Source of the DNA: Prolixibacteraceae bacterium
GTDB lineage: Bacteria > Bacteroidota > Bacteroidia > Bacteroidales > Prolixibacteraceae
DNA: 15,361 nt
Direction of reading: 5' to 3'
Assembly (NCBI GenBank): GCA_003516705.1
Contig: DPCJ01000164.1
Coordinates: 2,327 to 17,687 of the forward strand
The notes beneath the pieces were generated by a model. That model searched no databases. It saw nothing but the letters and a program-made list of their open reading frames with translations, and was not told where the DNA came from. The position numbers and the translations under genes were made by a program. Below are positions 1 through 7,556 of the stretch, piece after piece. Numbering within the stretch: the first letter of the stretch is position 1; every line of letters starts with the position of its first letter.

Positions 1-221
1 AAGGTTGGTTCATCTTTCACATCTTCATCATAAATTCCATGAATCATGGAAACCTCGGGAGGTATGGGCATTTCGGGGTTAATCCGGTACAACTTTTCTT
101 CTTCGGTTCCGTTCGGGTTTATTTTCAGAAGGGCAATTTCAACAATGCGGTCGGTGGCAATATTTACACCGGTTGTTTCGAGGTCGAGGACTACCAAAGG
201 GTTTTTTAAGTACAGTTTCAT
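1..221 (-). CDS. DnaQ-like 3'-5' exonuclease, N-terminal part (runs off left edge)
   Basis: The visible 73 codons begin MKLYLKNPLVVLDLETTGVN. The DLETTG stretch is the ExoI motif (DxE, metal-binding acidic residues) of the DEDD exonuclease superfamily, and the following IVEIALLKI and PEVSMIHGI stretches fit the DnaQ/epsilon fold. Family members remove 3' nucleotides, either as the proofreading subunit of DNA polymerase III or as stand-alone DNases. The gene follows dnaN on the same strand with 77 bp between, most of it a hairpin. The start is ATG at 219-221. The remaining Exo motifs lie outside the window, so a stand-alone exonuclease cannot be told from a larger protein with an extra domain. 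Confidence 0.85.
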   Translation of the reverse strand, partial: MKLYLKNPLVVLDLETTGVNIATDRIVEIALLKINPNGTEEEKLYRINPEMPIPPEVSMIHGIYDEDVKDEPT

Positions 222-236
222 TTATGGTTATTAAAA

Positions 237-280
237 GAAAAGGTATCGCAAAAACCGTATGGTTTCAACGATACCTTTTC
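237..280 (-). terminator. Perfect 12-bp hairpin after dnaN
   Basis: GAAAAGGTATCG (237-248) is exactly complementary to CGATACCTTTTC (269-280). Inside the 20-nt loop, AAACC (252-256) can pair with GGTTT (261-265). Read on the minus strand, the stem ends in a T-rich tail (TTTTCTTTTAAT), like an intrinsic terminator for dnaN. The tail stops only 16 nt before the exonuclease ATG, so the hairpin could instead act as an attenuator or control translation of that gene. Confidence 0.6.
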
Positions 281-298
281 AGATTTACTTTTTAAATT

Positions 299-1429
299 TT
301 ACGCATTAATCATCATCGGCATCAAAAGCATGAGCATGTCCTCATTTTCATCAGCATTTTCGGCAGGTAAGAGGAGTCCGGCCCTTGTCGGGTCGCTCAT
401 TTCAACCTTCACATCCGAAGCCGAAATGTTGGTTAAAATTTCCTGAAGGAAAGTAGATTTGAATCCGATTTCCATTTCATCGCCTTCGTATTCACAGGCA
501 AGGCGCTCAACAGCAGAAATCGAGAAATCGATATCCTGAGCCGAAACAACCAATTGATTGTCAGCAATATTCAGCTTTATTAAATTACTTGCCTGGTTCG
601 AAAATACTGAAACTCTTTTTACCGTATTAAAAAACTGGAGGCGGTCGATTTGCATTACATTCGGATTTTTTGTTGGAATAACCGAGTTGTAACTTGGATA
701 ATTCCCTTCAACAAGCCTGCAAATGAGTTTATAATTACTTAATGTAAAAAATGCATTTTTTTCGTCGAACTCAATTTTCACATCGAATTCTTCTTTTGGC
801 AGCAGGTTCTTCAGCAAACCAGCCGGTTTTTTGGGAAGTATAAATGACGAATCGAAATCTGATTTTGCATCGCTCCGGCGATAGCGAACCAGTTTATGTG
901 CATCGGAAGCCACAAAACTCATAAAATTCGGAGTAAGCTCAACATAAATTCCGTTCATCACCGGACGTAACTCATCGTCGGCAGTAGCGAACAGGGTTTT
1001 TTCAATTCCCTTGCGCAATGCCACATGGCTTACATTTATCGATGAAGCTGCCTCTTCGTTCAGTTTTGGCAACACCGGATAATCCTCGGCGTTCTGCCCC
1101 ATGATACTGTACTTTCCGTTGTCGGAGAAAATTTCAACCACATATGATTTATCATCAATCTGGAAAGTCAGCGGCTGTTCGGGAAACTCTTTTAATGTGT
1201 CGATAAACAGTTTGGCTGGCACAGCAATGGAACCTTCGCCTTCAATATTATCGAGTTTCAAACTTGTAATCAATGTCGATTCCAGGTCGCTGGCGGTAAT
1301 TGTAATCTCCGATTCGGCAAGGTGGAACAAAAAGTTATCGAGAATCGGCATTGTGCTTTTACTGCTGATTACACGGCTTAATGATGCCAAATGGCTTAAT
1401 AATTCGGTACTTGAAACAACAAATTTCAT
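299..1429 (-). CDS. dnaN: DNA polymerase III subunit beta (sliding clamp)
   Basis: The protein has 376 aa, close to the usual 365-375 aa of bacterial beta clamps. The clamp is a dimeric ring around DNA that tethers the replicative polymerase and other repair and replication proteins. Family features seen are the N-terminal MKFVVSSTELLSHL, then SSKSTMPILDNFLF, the ADDELRPVMNGIYVEL stretch at the second-domain boundary, FVASDAHKL, and the hydrophobic C-terminus LMLLMPMMINA that lines the client pocket. Three clamp-fold domains of about 120 aa fit the length. The ATG at 1427-1429 gives the standard N-terminus. It lies downstream of gldFG with a 120-bp gap that holds a candidate promoter, so it probably has its own transcript. 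Confidence 0.97.
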   Translation of the reverse strand: MKFVVSSTELLSHLASLSRVISSKSTMPILDNFLFHLAESEITITASDLESTLITSLKLDNIEGEGSIAVPAKLFIDTLKEFPEQPLTFQIDDKSYVVEIFSDNGKYSIMGQNAEDYPVLPKLNEEAASSINVSHVALRKGIEKTLFATADDELRPVMNGIYVELTPNFMSFVASDAHKLVRYRRSDAKSDFDSSFILPKKPAGLLKNLLPKEEFDVKIEFDEKNAFFTLSNYKLICRLVEGNYPSYNSVIPTKNPNVMQIDRLQFFNTVKRVSVFSNQASNLIKLNIADNQLVVSAQDIDFSISAVERLACEYEGDEMEIGFKSTFLQEILTNISASDVKVEMSDPTRAGLLLPAENADENEDMLMLLMPMMINA

Positions 1430-1507
1430 ATCTGTTTTATTTTATTTTTTTTCGATTTTCCTATTATTGATAAACGTTTGGCTTAATTTACCAAGCTCAC
1501 GAATATA

Positions 1508-1537
1508 CAAACTTTAAGCATAAATCATCTCCGCAAA
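1508..1537 (-). promoter_or_regulatory. Candidate dnaN promoter
   Basis: On the minus strand TTTG (1537-1534) lies 17 nt before TAAAGTTTG (1516-1508). This resembles the Bacteroidota -33 TTTG and -7 TAnnTTTG elements, except that the -7 box has three rather than two spacer bases. It would give a leader of about 70 nt before the dnaN ATG. The call rests on the motif only. Confidence 0.3.
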
Positions 1538-1549
1538 AGTTGGAATTTA

Positions 1550-3976
1550 TTAATGTTTTATCAAACGTTTATAACGGGTGCGCCGCAGTGCATTGTAGCC
1601 AATACCCAACATCAGAATTATGAGCATTGGCGAAACAATATTAAACCATTGCCACCACGTTTTCTCCTCGCGCAACTTCACTTTATCGAGCAGGCGCAAC
1701 TGCACTGTCCGATTGCGTAACTGCATAATTTCGGAATACCCGCCCAGGAAATACACTGCGTTAAGCAGAAACTCGCGGTTTCCAAAAGTTTGCCGGCTGA
1801 CGCGGTCAAAACCCATTTCTTCCCTGATTCGCGGGGGTTGCCGGGTGTAATCCACTTTGTTGGCAATCATTCCGGCATCGGCAATCACAATCATTTTCGA
1901 GGCTGTTCCTTTAGACCTGAAACCATCGGTTTGTACATCCAGATTTTCAATCATCCGGTTTTCAAAAACCGAAGTAAATTCACCTTCCACAAGCACACCC
2001 ACCGGAATAAACGGTTGTGTAAAAAGTTCGCGTGCAGGGGGATTGTTAATATTTTCGAGACTTACCGATGAAGGCGATTTAACGCGCCGTGCATACGGCG
2101 AAGTTGTCAGAATAATTGTTTTCGACAGCTCTTTATTGCCTGAAACTGTATCGACAGAAGAAACAAATTCGGTAAAAACCCGGTTCAGGTTGCGACTCAG
2201 CGGATGGTTATCGGCCGGTGTAAGCAACGGCGAATAATACCACGGGTGCCTTGTCCACTGCTCATCGCTACCTTCGGGGGCAATGTTTACCATCAACTGC
2301 GCGCAATCAACATCCTGCAGCAATTCGTAGTTCAATCGTACTCCATATTTAAAAAGCTGGTCGCCCAGATTTAAATCCACAGGAAAAGCATAGGTTTGAT
2401 AACCGCTCGAAAGACTGTCGGCATTAACCAGTACCGGGTCAATCAGCCACATTATTTTTCCACCTCTCATTAAATACTGGTCAATCAAAAATTTATCGCT
2501 TTCAGGAAATGGTTGTTTTGGACCGGCCACAATCAGAATGTCAATCTCTTTTGAAGTACCCGCCAGTTCACTGGCCAAAACCTGTGAAACATTAAAATCT
2601 CCGGCAAGCGAACCGGCAAAATCCATAACCTCATAACGGTTCAACTCACCGTGCCCTTGTAGAAAACCAACAGTTGACTTGGCTTCGTGCATTAGTTTCT
2701 GAAATGCATTAACAAGTTCAAATTCAACCGATTCAACCGAGTGATTAAAATTCATTTCGTAGGAGAAATCGGGGTTATTTTTTAGAAAATTCACAGCAAT
2801 TTCTTTTCCGTTAATCCGGATTAAAGCACCCGGAAAAATATATTTTGTAGAAACTCCCTGATTGGTTCTTTTATTAAAACTGATAGGTTTAACACCTTTA
2901 TCAACCAGCGACTGCTGAAATTTATCTCGCTTTTCAGTAGTTCTGAAATTATAGGGGTCTGATACTTTCAGCCTTATTGGAGAAGATGCGTAAACATTTA
3001 ACACAGCAATTTTTTCAAAAATCTCCTGTTGTATTTTTTGCAAACCGGGTTCCAGCTCGCCCTCAAGAAACAACTCAATTTCAACCGGAGTGTTAAGTTC
3101 ACCCGCAATTTCGCGGCTCACCGGCGCCAGCGAAAAGCGTTTGTCGGCAGTTAAATCAATCCTGAAAAGAAAATTGGAGGAAGCAAACAGAACAACAAAC
3201 AACACAACAGTAAAAATAGCAAACTGTAGTTTTGTCTTTTTCATCTTCCAGTTTCCGGGTCGGAGCAATGTGGATGTTAGTACAAGAAAAAACAGTGTAA
3301 TTCCAATAAAATAGAGCAAATCGCGCATGTCAGCCACACCACGCGAAACCGATAAATAATGACTGTTAATACTCAACCATGTCAGCAATTGTTCAATCAG
3401 AAAAGGAACTCCCGCAGATGCGGCAAACTCGAAGCCAAGGTAAAAGACAAACGAAACCGCCATGGCAACGATAAACGAAATGATTTGGTTATCGGTAAGA
3501 GACGATGCAAAAATGCCGATAGAAATATAAATGGCCGCCAGAAAAAACAACCCGATAAATGCCCCCCAGGTTGCGCCTGTATCAATGCTTCCGACAGGAT
3601 TTCCCAACAAATAAACCGATAAAAAATAAAGCAAAGTGGGCAACAGCGAAATAACCACAAGCACAAGTCCGGCAAGGAATTTTGCAAAAACAAGCTGCAA
3701 ATCGGATACGGGCCGCACAAGCAAAGTTTCAATGGTACCTGTTCGTTTTTCGTCGGCAAAAAAGCGCATTGTGATTGCCGGAATCAGAAAAAGATAAAGC
3801 CAGGGCGCCAGCAGGAAAAGTCCGTCGAGCGTGGCATACCCGTTTTCGGGTATATTGTACTGACCCGGAAAAACCCACAAAAACAATCCTGTAACCAGCA
3901 AAAACACCAGAATTACAAGGTATCCGGTGAGTGAGCCTAAAAACGAACTGATTTCTTTTCTGAAAACGCTGTACAT
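1550..3976 (-). CDS. GldF-GldG fusion: ABC transporter permease joined to its substrate-binding-like subunit
   Basis: This 808-aa protein has two parts. Residues 1 to about 240 form an ABC-2 type permease of the GldF kind: about six hydrophobic helices and the cytoplasmic FFADEKRTGTIETLLVRPVS loop (72-91). A short basic linker (KMKKTK, 244-249) leads to a new signal-anchor helix (250-270) and then a large soluble GldG-type region (about 273-770, beginning RIDLTADKRFSLAP). The region includes DILIVAGPKQPFP and GGKIMWLIDP, typical of the ABC-type uncharacterised transport domain. A final helix (about 776-794) and a basic tail close the protein. In Flavobacterium, gldF and gldG are separate genes that work with the ATPase GldA in gliding; here they are one frame. 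No gldA lies in the window. Related proteins occur in non-gliding Bacteroidota, so motility is not implied. The ATG at 3974-3976 opens directly into the permease. Confidence 0.88.
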   Translation of the reverse strand: MYSVFRKEISSFLGSLTGYLVILVFLLVTGLFLWVFPGQYNIPENGYATLDGLFLLAPWLYLFLIPAITMRFFADEKRTGTIETLLVRPVSDLQLVFAKFLAGLVLVVISLLPTLLYFLSVYLLGNPVGSIDTGATWGAFIGLFFLAAIYISIGIFASSLTDNQIISFIVAMAVSFVFYLGFEFAASAGVPFLIEQLLTWLSINSHYLSVSRGVADMRDLLYFIGITLFFLVLTSTLLRPGNWKMKKTKLQFAIFTVVLFVVLFASSNFLFRIDLTADKRFSLAPVSREIAGELNTPVEIELFLEGELEPGLQKIQQEIFEKIAVLNVYASSPIRLKVSDPYNFRTTEKRDKFQQSLVDKGVKPISFNKRTNQGVSTKYIFPGALIRINGKEIAVNFLKNNPDFSYEMNFNHSVESVEFELVNAFQKLMHEAKSTVGFLQGHGELNRYEVMDFAGSLAGDFNVSQVLASELAGTSKEIDILIVAGPKQPFPESDKFLIDQYLMRGGKIMWLIDPVLVNADSLSSGYQTYAFPVDLNLGDQLFKYGVRLNYELLQDVDCAQLMVNIAPEGSDEQWTRHPWYYSPLLTPADNHPLSRNLNRVFTEFVSSVDTVSGNKELSKTIILTTSPYARRVKSPSSVSLENINNPPARELFTQPFIPVGVLVEGEFTSVFENRMIENLDVQTDGFRSKGTASKMIVIADAGMIANKVDYTRQPPRIREEMGFDRVSRQTFGNREFLLNAVYFLGGYSEIMQLRNRTVQLRLLDKVKLREEKTWWQWFNIVSPMLIILMLGIGYNALRRTRYKRLIKH

Positions 3977-4040
3977 TGAAAATGAATGTTTATAGTTGAA
4001 AACTAAGAACGCAAATTTTAAGAAATAAGTTTTACCCCCA

Positions 4041-5171
4041 TCATTTTTTCAATAATAAATCAACCATTTTTCGGGCGGCTTTTTCCGAAGTTCCCGGAGT
4101 ACCCATTATTTCAGCTAATTTATTGTAATCTTCCAAAATTGTATTCCTGTATTCAAGATTGAACAGCAGGTTTCGCAGTTCCTGCCTTACATTTTTCACA
4201 GTCAGGTCGGTTTGAATAAATTCCCTGATAGCCTGCTTGTTGAGAATCAGGTTGGGTAATGAAGCCCATTCAACTTTCAGCACGAAGTTTTTCATAATCA
4301 GCTGGGTGAACCAGCCACCTTCCATCTTATAAAGCACAGTCTGCGGAACTTTAAAAAGCGCTGTTTCGAGTGTTGCCGTACCTGAGGTAACCAGTGCGGC
4401 GTAAGCACTTTCCAACAATTCATAAGTCTGGCCAAAAACAAGTTTTACCCCAGTCCCCTGAAGCGCTTTTTCGTACAGATGCTGGTCAACCGTATTTACT
4501 CCGGCCACTACAAACTGAAACTCAGGCAAGTCCTTCACCGCTTCAACCATCACCGGCAACATATTTCTGATTTCCTGTGTTCGACTGCCTGACAATAACG
4601 CCACTACAGGACGCTCATCCAGCTTGTTTTTTTTCCTGAAATCAGGTTTTCCTGGTTTATCGCTAAATGCGGCTACAGCATCCAGCAATGGGTTGCCAAC
4701 ATAATGCGGCTTTATTCCGTGATTTTGAAAATATGTTGTTTCGAATGGTAAAATGATAAAAAGCTCATCAACATAAGCTTTTATTTTCTTTACCCTGTAT
4801 TCTTTCCACGCCCACACTTTTGGCGCGATATAATAAAAGACCCTGATGTTGTGCCTGTGTGCAAATTCGGCCATGCGCAGGTTAAAACCCGGGTAGTCGA
4901 TTAAAATAAGTACATCGGGCTGATAACCAAGAATATCATTTTCGCAGGTATGCATGTTTTTTTTGATGGTACGTATGTTAATCGCCACATTCACAATGCC
5001 CATAAACGCCATTTCGCGGTAATGTTTTACCAAAACACCACCCTCGGCCTGCATTAAGTCGCCGCCAAAAAAACGAAATTCAGCCTCCTTATCTGCAATT
5101 TTTAATTGCTTCATCAGGTTCGAGCCGTGTAAATCGCCCGATGCTTCTCCTGCAACCAGATAATACTTCAT
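4041..5171 (-). CDS. lpxB: Lipid-A-disaccharide synthase
   Basis: The protein has 376 aa, the normal length for LpxB (glycosyltransferase family 19). It joins UDP-2,3-diacylglucosamine to lipid X to make the tetraacyl disaccharide of lipid A, at the inner face of the inner membrane. Family motifs seen, in order, are YLVAGEASGDLHGS (N-terminal, nucleotide-sugar fold), FFGGDLMQAEGG, IDYPGFNLRMAEFA, FYYIAPKVWAWKEYRVKKI, LPFE, YVGNPLLDAV, LLSGSRTQEI, and the C-terminal VTSGTATLETAL that contacts the donor nucleotide. It follows the 100-aa membrane protein by 66 bp and precedes gldFG by 64 bp on the same strand, so co-transcription is likely. The ATG gives the canonical N-terminus. Confidence 0.96.
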   Translation of the reverse strand: MKYYLVAGEASGDLHGSNLMKQLKIADKEAEFRFFGGDLMQAEGGVLVKHYREMAFMGIVNVAINIRTIKKNMHTCENDILGYQPDVLILIDYPGFNLRMAEFAHRHNIRVFYYIAPKVWAWKEYRVKKIKAYVDELFIILPFETTYFQNHGIKPHYVGNPLLDAVAAFSDKPGKPDFRKKNKLDERPVVALLSGSRTQEIRNMLPVMVEAVKDLPEFQFVVAGVNTVDQHLYEKALQGTGVKLVFGQTYELLESAYAALVTSGTATLETALFKVPQTVLYKMEGGWFTQLIMKNFVLKVEWASLPNLILNKQAIREFIQTDLTVKNVRQELRNLLFNLEYRNTILEDYNKLAEIMGTPGTSEKAARKMVDLLLKK

Positions 5172-5237
5172 TTTGTGAAAAGACTTTTAGACATTCAGAA
5201 CTGAGAGATGAGACAAAAAATTTCATAAACAATTACT

Positions 5238-5540
5238 TTAAAATGCTCTCGAAATCATAACAAAAATGGCGTAAAGAATTGTTGCACCCAAAACGCCACG
5301 GGCAGCTTTTTCAAATTTCAGTTGAATAAAACCCATAAATACAGCGCTGTTCAGAAACACACAGAGACTGCCGAGTTTTATAAGCGCCTGTAATTTCCAC
5401 AATCCTTTCATATAATCGAAAAAAGAGACATTGTTGTTACTGAACAGATAAACCACAAAAAAAACTGCCACCGGTAAAGCGAATCCCACAATGAATCCGA
5501 TACCTGTATTGTCGAATCTATTTCGGCGGCGTGTCTGCAT
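5238..5540 (-). CDS. Small membrane protein between surE and lpxB
   Basis: I do not recognise a named family for this 100-aa protein. It has a basic N-terminus (MQTRRRNRFDN) and three hydrophobic segments: about 14-35 (IGFIVGFALPVAVFFVVYLF), 53-73 (LIKLGSLCVFLNSAVFMGFI) and 83-98 (VLGATILYAIFVMISR). It is therefore probably an inner-membrane protein with a cytoplasmic N-terminus by the positive-inside rule. Its ATG shares its A with the TGA stop of surE (TGATG, one base in common), which suggests translational coupling. lpxB follows after 66 bp. The placement hints at a role in the envelope or lipid A, but that is inference from context. Confidence 0.8.
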   Translation of the reverse strand: MQTRRRNRFDNTGIGFIVGFALPVAVFFVVYLFSNNNVSFFDYMKGLWKLQALIKLGSLCVFLNSAVFMGFIQLKFEKAARGVLGATILYAIFVMISRAF

Positions 5541-6301
5541 CAGAATTTCCAGTTTTGAATTTCGGCAAGGGTTTTATAACAGGTCATATCAACAGTAACC
5601 GGCACAACTGAAGTGTAGCCATTTTTCATGGCATAAACATCGGTCTCGGTCGATTCCTCTTCAAAATTCTGAAAGTAACCTGTGAGCCAATGATATTCAC
5701 GTCCGTGCGGATCGGTTCGTTTTTCAAATTCTTCCATCCATTTTCCGTGTGCCTGCCGGCAAACTTTAATGCCTTTTGGTTTTCCCTGCGGAATATTCAC
5801 ATTTAAACAAGTAAAAGGCGGCAGCCCGTTTTCAAGCACACTTTGGAAAACCTTGGCCACAATAATTTTTGCCTTCGAAAAATCAGCATCGCTGCTGTAA
5901 TCGTCGAGTGAAAAACCGATGGATGGCACACCATGTAAACTGCCTTCGATGGCAGCGCCCATGGTTCCACTGTAAATTACGCTGATAGACGAGTTTGTAC
6001 CATGATTGATACCGGAAACCACATAATCGGGTTTACGATCGAGCAAACTGTTAAAACTGAGTTTTACCGCATCAACCGGTGTTCCATTGCATTTGTAGGT
6101 CGGAACGCCGTGAATCTGTTCCACCGGAGTCGCCCGCAATGGCTGATCAACCGTGATTGCACACGATTTTCCCGACATGGAAACTTCGGATGAAATCACC
6201 ACAATATCACCAAAAAAGTGCATTACTTCAACCAGTTCGCGCAATCCTTTGGCGTGGATTCCATCGTCGTTTGTAACTAAAATTAAAGGTTTGTCTGACA
6301 T
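5540..6301 (-). CDS. surE: 5'/3'-nucleotidase SurE
   Basis: The protein has 253 aa from the chosen start. SurE is a metal-dependent nucleoside monophosphatase, often with exopolyphosphatase activity. The hallmark ILVTNDDGIHAKG (residues 7-19) carries the metal-binding Asp pair (12-13). SEVSMSGKSCAIT, YKCNGTPVDAVKL, VSGINHGTNSSISVIYSGTM (metal-binding Asn region) and AAIEGSLHGVPSIGFS all fit the family. The frame is open upstream to 6394, but the extra 31 codons are unlike SurE and a TATATTTG promoter element sits inside them, so I start at ATG 6299-6301 (MSDKPLILVTNDDG). It is the first gene of the surE - membrane protein - lpxB run, and its stop overlaps the next start by one base. Confidence 0.95.
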   Translation of the reverse strand: MSDKPLILVTNDDGIHAKGLRELVEVMHFFGDIVVISSEVSMSGKSCAITVDQPLRATPVEQIHGVPTYKCNGTPVDAVKLSFNSLLDRKPDYVVSGINHGTNSSISVIYSGTMGAAIEGSLHGVPSIGFSLDDYSSDADFSKAKIIVAKVFQSVLENGLPPFTCLNVNIPQGKPKGIKVCRQAHGKWMEEFEKRTDPHGREYHWLTGYFQNFEEESTETDVYAMKNGYTSVVPVTVDMTCYKTLAEIQNWKF

Positions 6302-6319
6302 ATTTTTTTGAATAGGAAG

Positions 6320-6327
6320 CAAATATA
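6320..6327 (-). promoter_or_regulatory. -7 element of the surE promoter
   Basis: On the minus strand the octamer TATATTTG is a perfect match to the Bacteroidota -7 box TAnnTTTG. It ends 18 nt before the surE ATG, leaving a short leader. No TTTG is seen at the usual -33 spacing, so this is a one-box call. Confidence 0.5.
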
Positions 6328-6350
6328 AGGATAATTGTTTTGGCTGAAGA

Positions 6351-6400
6351 TGATACCAAAGATTCGGAGCCTGATTTATAAAAACTGATGCCAAAGATTC
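6351..6400. repeat. Direct repeat pair in the divergent surE/membrane-gene region
   Basis: TGATACCAAAGATTC (6351-6365) recurs as TGATGCCAAAGATTC (6386-6400) with one mismatch in 15 and a 35-bp period. The pair lies between the two divergent -7 boxes, so it could be an operator. It could also be a chance duplication. Confidence 0.45.
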
Positions 6401-6410
6401 ACAGATTTTT

Positions 6411-6418
6411 TAATTTTG
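6411..6418 (+). promoter_or_regulatory. -7 element for the plus-strand membrane protein gene
   Basis: TAATTTTG is a perfect TAnnTTTG octamer ending 6 nt before the ATG at 6425. Transcription would start at or within a base or two of the start codon, so the message may be leaderless or nearly so. There is no clear -33 TTTG. Confidence 0.4.
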
Positions 6419-6424
6419 AACCGT

Positions 6425-6832
6425 ATGAACACAGAAGAAATTAGAAAGAATAAAAGACCCGACTTGCTTGCGGCGCTTTGTCTGCTTACTTTTGCAGGCA
6501 GTGGTAGCGGGTTTATTGCTTATTTTCTGGCCGCGCTGTTTTTCGAAAAAGCGTCGGCTTTTATTATCGAATATTCGTCAACCCACACCACTGATGCGAT
6601 TTCGCCTTTGTACTTTGTTTTGTTTATGGCTTTATCGGCAGTTTCGCTGGCAGGTGCCATCCGCATGTGGAAACTGCACCGCGATGGTTTTTTCTTTTAC
6701 ACACTGGCCCAACTGGGTATGATGATTTTACCTGTGTATTGGTTAGGCTGGAACTCCTTTACCGTTCCGGGCGCGATTTTTACAGTGGTTTTTGTGGCGG
6801 GGTATGCGGTGAACTGGAAGTGGATAAAATGA
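6425..6832 (+). CDS. Four-helix membrane protein of unknown function
   Basis: The protein has 135 aa from ATG 6425. A TTG at 6416 would add only three residues and overlaps the -7 box, so I reject it. After a charged N-terminus (MNTEEIRKNKRPD) come four hydrophobic stretches: about 14-40, then one from YFVLFMALSAVSLAGAI, one from FFFYTLAQLGMMILPVYWLG, and one from GAIFTVVFVAGYAVNW; it ends WKWIK. I recognise no domain. The final 69 codons are duplicated at 7557-7763 with mostly silent differences, which indicates that two copies were once under protein-level selection. It converges on the HEPN gene with 21 bp between stop codons and no obvious terminator. Confidence 0.75.
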   Translation: MNTEEIRKNKRPDLLAALCLLTFAGSGSGFIAYFLAALFFEKASAFIIEYSSTHTTDAISPLYFVLFMALSAVSLAGAIRMWKLHRDGFFFYTLAQLGMMILPVYWLGWNSFTVPGAIFTVVFVAGYAVNWKWIK

Positions 6833-6853
6833 TTGTTGAAGATTGGTTGAGTT

Positions 6854-7204
6854 TTAGTTTTTATTCAAATCAAGTATAGACAAAACTTCCCTTTTTAAAG
6901 GTTCAAGATCGGTTTCAACAGTGGCCCAAACAATCTCATCTTTAATTTGATAATACCCATGTACAAGAATATGCCTCATGGCTATCAAATCCTGCCACTC
7001 GATTGTTTTATGCTGATTTTTGAATTCTTTGGTTAAAAAATAAGCAGCTTCCCCAATAATTTCAAGATTCTTGATCACTGCAAATTTCAAAATCTTATCG
7101 TTACGGTAGGTTTCAAATGTCTTATCAGTAAGAAATTCAGCAATATTGTCGATAGCTTCAACAATATGAAGTAATCTGGTTTTATCTTTAATCTTTTCTC
7201 TCAT
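6854..7204 (-). CDS. hepT: HEPN-domain toxin, HepT/DUF86 type
   Basis: The 116-aa all-helical protein carries MRHILVHGYY near the C-terminus. R77-x4-H82-x-Y84 is the HEPN RNase motif RX4HXY. KNLEIIGEAAYFLTKEF (about 45-61) is typical of the HepT/DUF86 branch. Known HepT proteins are RNA-targeting toxins that are silenced when their MNT partner adenylylates the motif tyrosine (Tyr84 here). The gene overlaps the upstream MNT gene by 17 bp (7188-7204), so the two are translationally coupled. All motif residues are intact, so the toxin looks functional. Its activity here is inference from the family. Confidence 0.9.
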   Translation of the reverse strand: MREKIKDKTRLLHIVEAIDNIAEFLTDKTFETYRNDKILKFAVIKNLEIIGEAAYFLTKEFKNQHKTIEWQDLIAMRHILVHGYYQIKDEIVWATVETDLEPLKREVLSILDLNKN

Positions 7205-7496
7205 AGATTAAAATTTTGTCCTTTTCAGCGCTTTCTACTGCAAACTGTTTTAACTGACCTGCCTCAACCAAATCAACTTTTTTACCGGTTAGTGTTTGTA
7301 AGTCATTCAAAATATGGGCATATTTAAACAATGTGAGTTTAATTCCGGGAATAAAATTTACAAGAATATCAAGGTCACTTTTTCTGTTTTCCTCTGAACG
7401 TGCGTATGAACCAAACAACCATGCTTTTTCAATGGGTTGACCTGAAAAATATCGTGCTATTTTATTTACCAAAACCTGATCCATAAGCTCTTTCAC
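7188..7496 (-). CDS. mntA: MNT nucleotidyltransferase antitoxin, MntA type
   Basis: This 102-aa minimal nucleotidyltransferase contains LFGSYARSEENRKSDLDILV (27-46). This is the exact GSX10DXD signature, with the catalytic or metal-binding Asp41 and Asp43. Family members neutralise HepT by transferring AMP units to the toxin's RX4HXY tyrosine. It is the first gene of a two-gene minus-strand operon with hepT, antitoxin before toxin, overlapping it by 17 bp. The ATG at 7494-7496 lies 8 nt after a TAAATTTG box, so the leader is very short. The operon sits between a complete membrane protein gene and its truncated copy. Confidence 0.9.
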   Translation of the reverse strand: MKELMDQVLVNKIARYFSGQPIEKAWLFGSYARSEENRKSDLDILVNFIPGIKLTLFKYAHILNDLQTLTGKKVDLVEAGQLKQFAVESAEKDKILIYERKD

Positions 7497-7504
7497 ATTT
7501 TCGA

Positions 7505-7512
7505 CAAATTTA
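7505..7512 (-). promoter_or_regulatory. -7 element of the mntA-hepT promoter
   Basis: On the minus strand TAAATTTG matches TAnnTTTG exactly and ends 8 nt before the mntA ATG. A TTGG lies 18 nt further upstream, near the -33 position, as an imperfect partner. The box sits about 45 bp from the start of the duplicated gene fragment, so the whole promoter fits inside the inserted module. Confidence 0.5.
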
Positions 7513-7556
7513 AAGAATTCAATTCATTTACCAACCATGCTTTTGCCGATACCGAT

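Noticed and set aside
46..234. Plus-strand 62-codon frame at the left edge
   Set aside because: It is antisense to the DnaQ-like exonuclease, whose DLETTG motif makes the minus strand the coding one.
6302..6394. Upstream extension of SurE by 31 residues
   Set aside because: The extra residues do not resemble SurE N-termini and overlap a perfect TATATTTG promoter box; MSDKPLILVTNDDG is the normal start.
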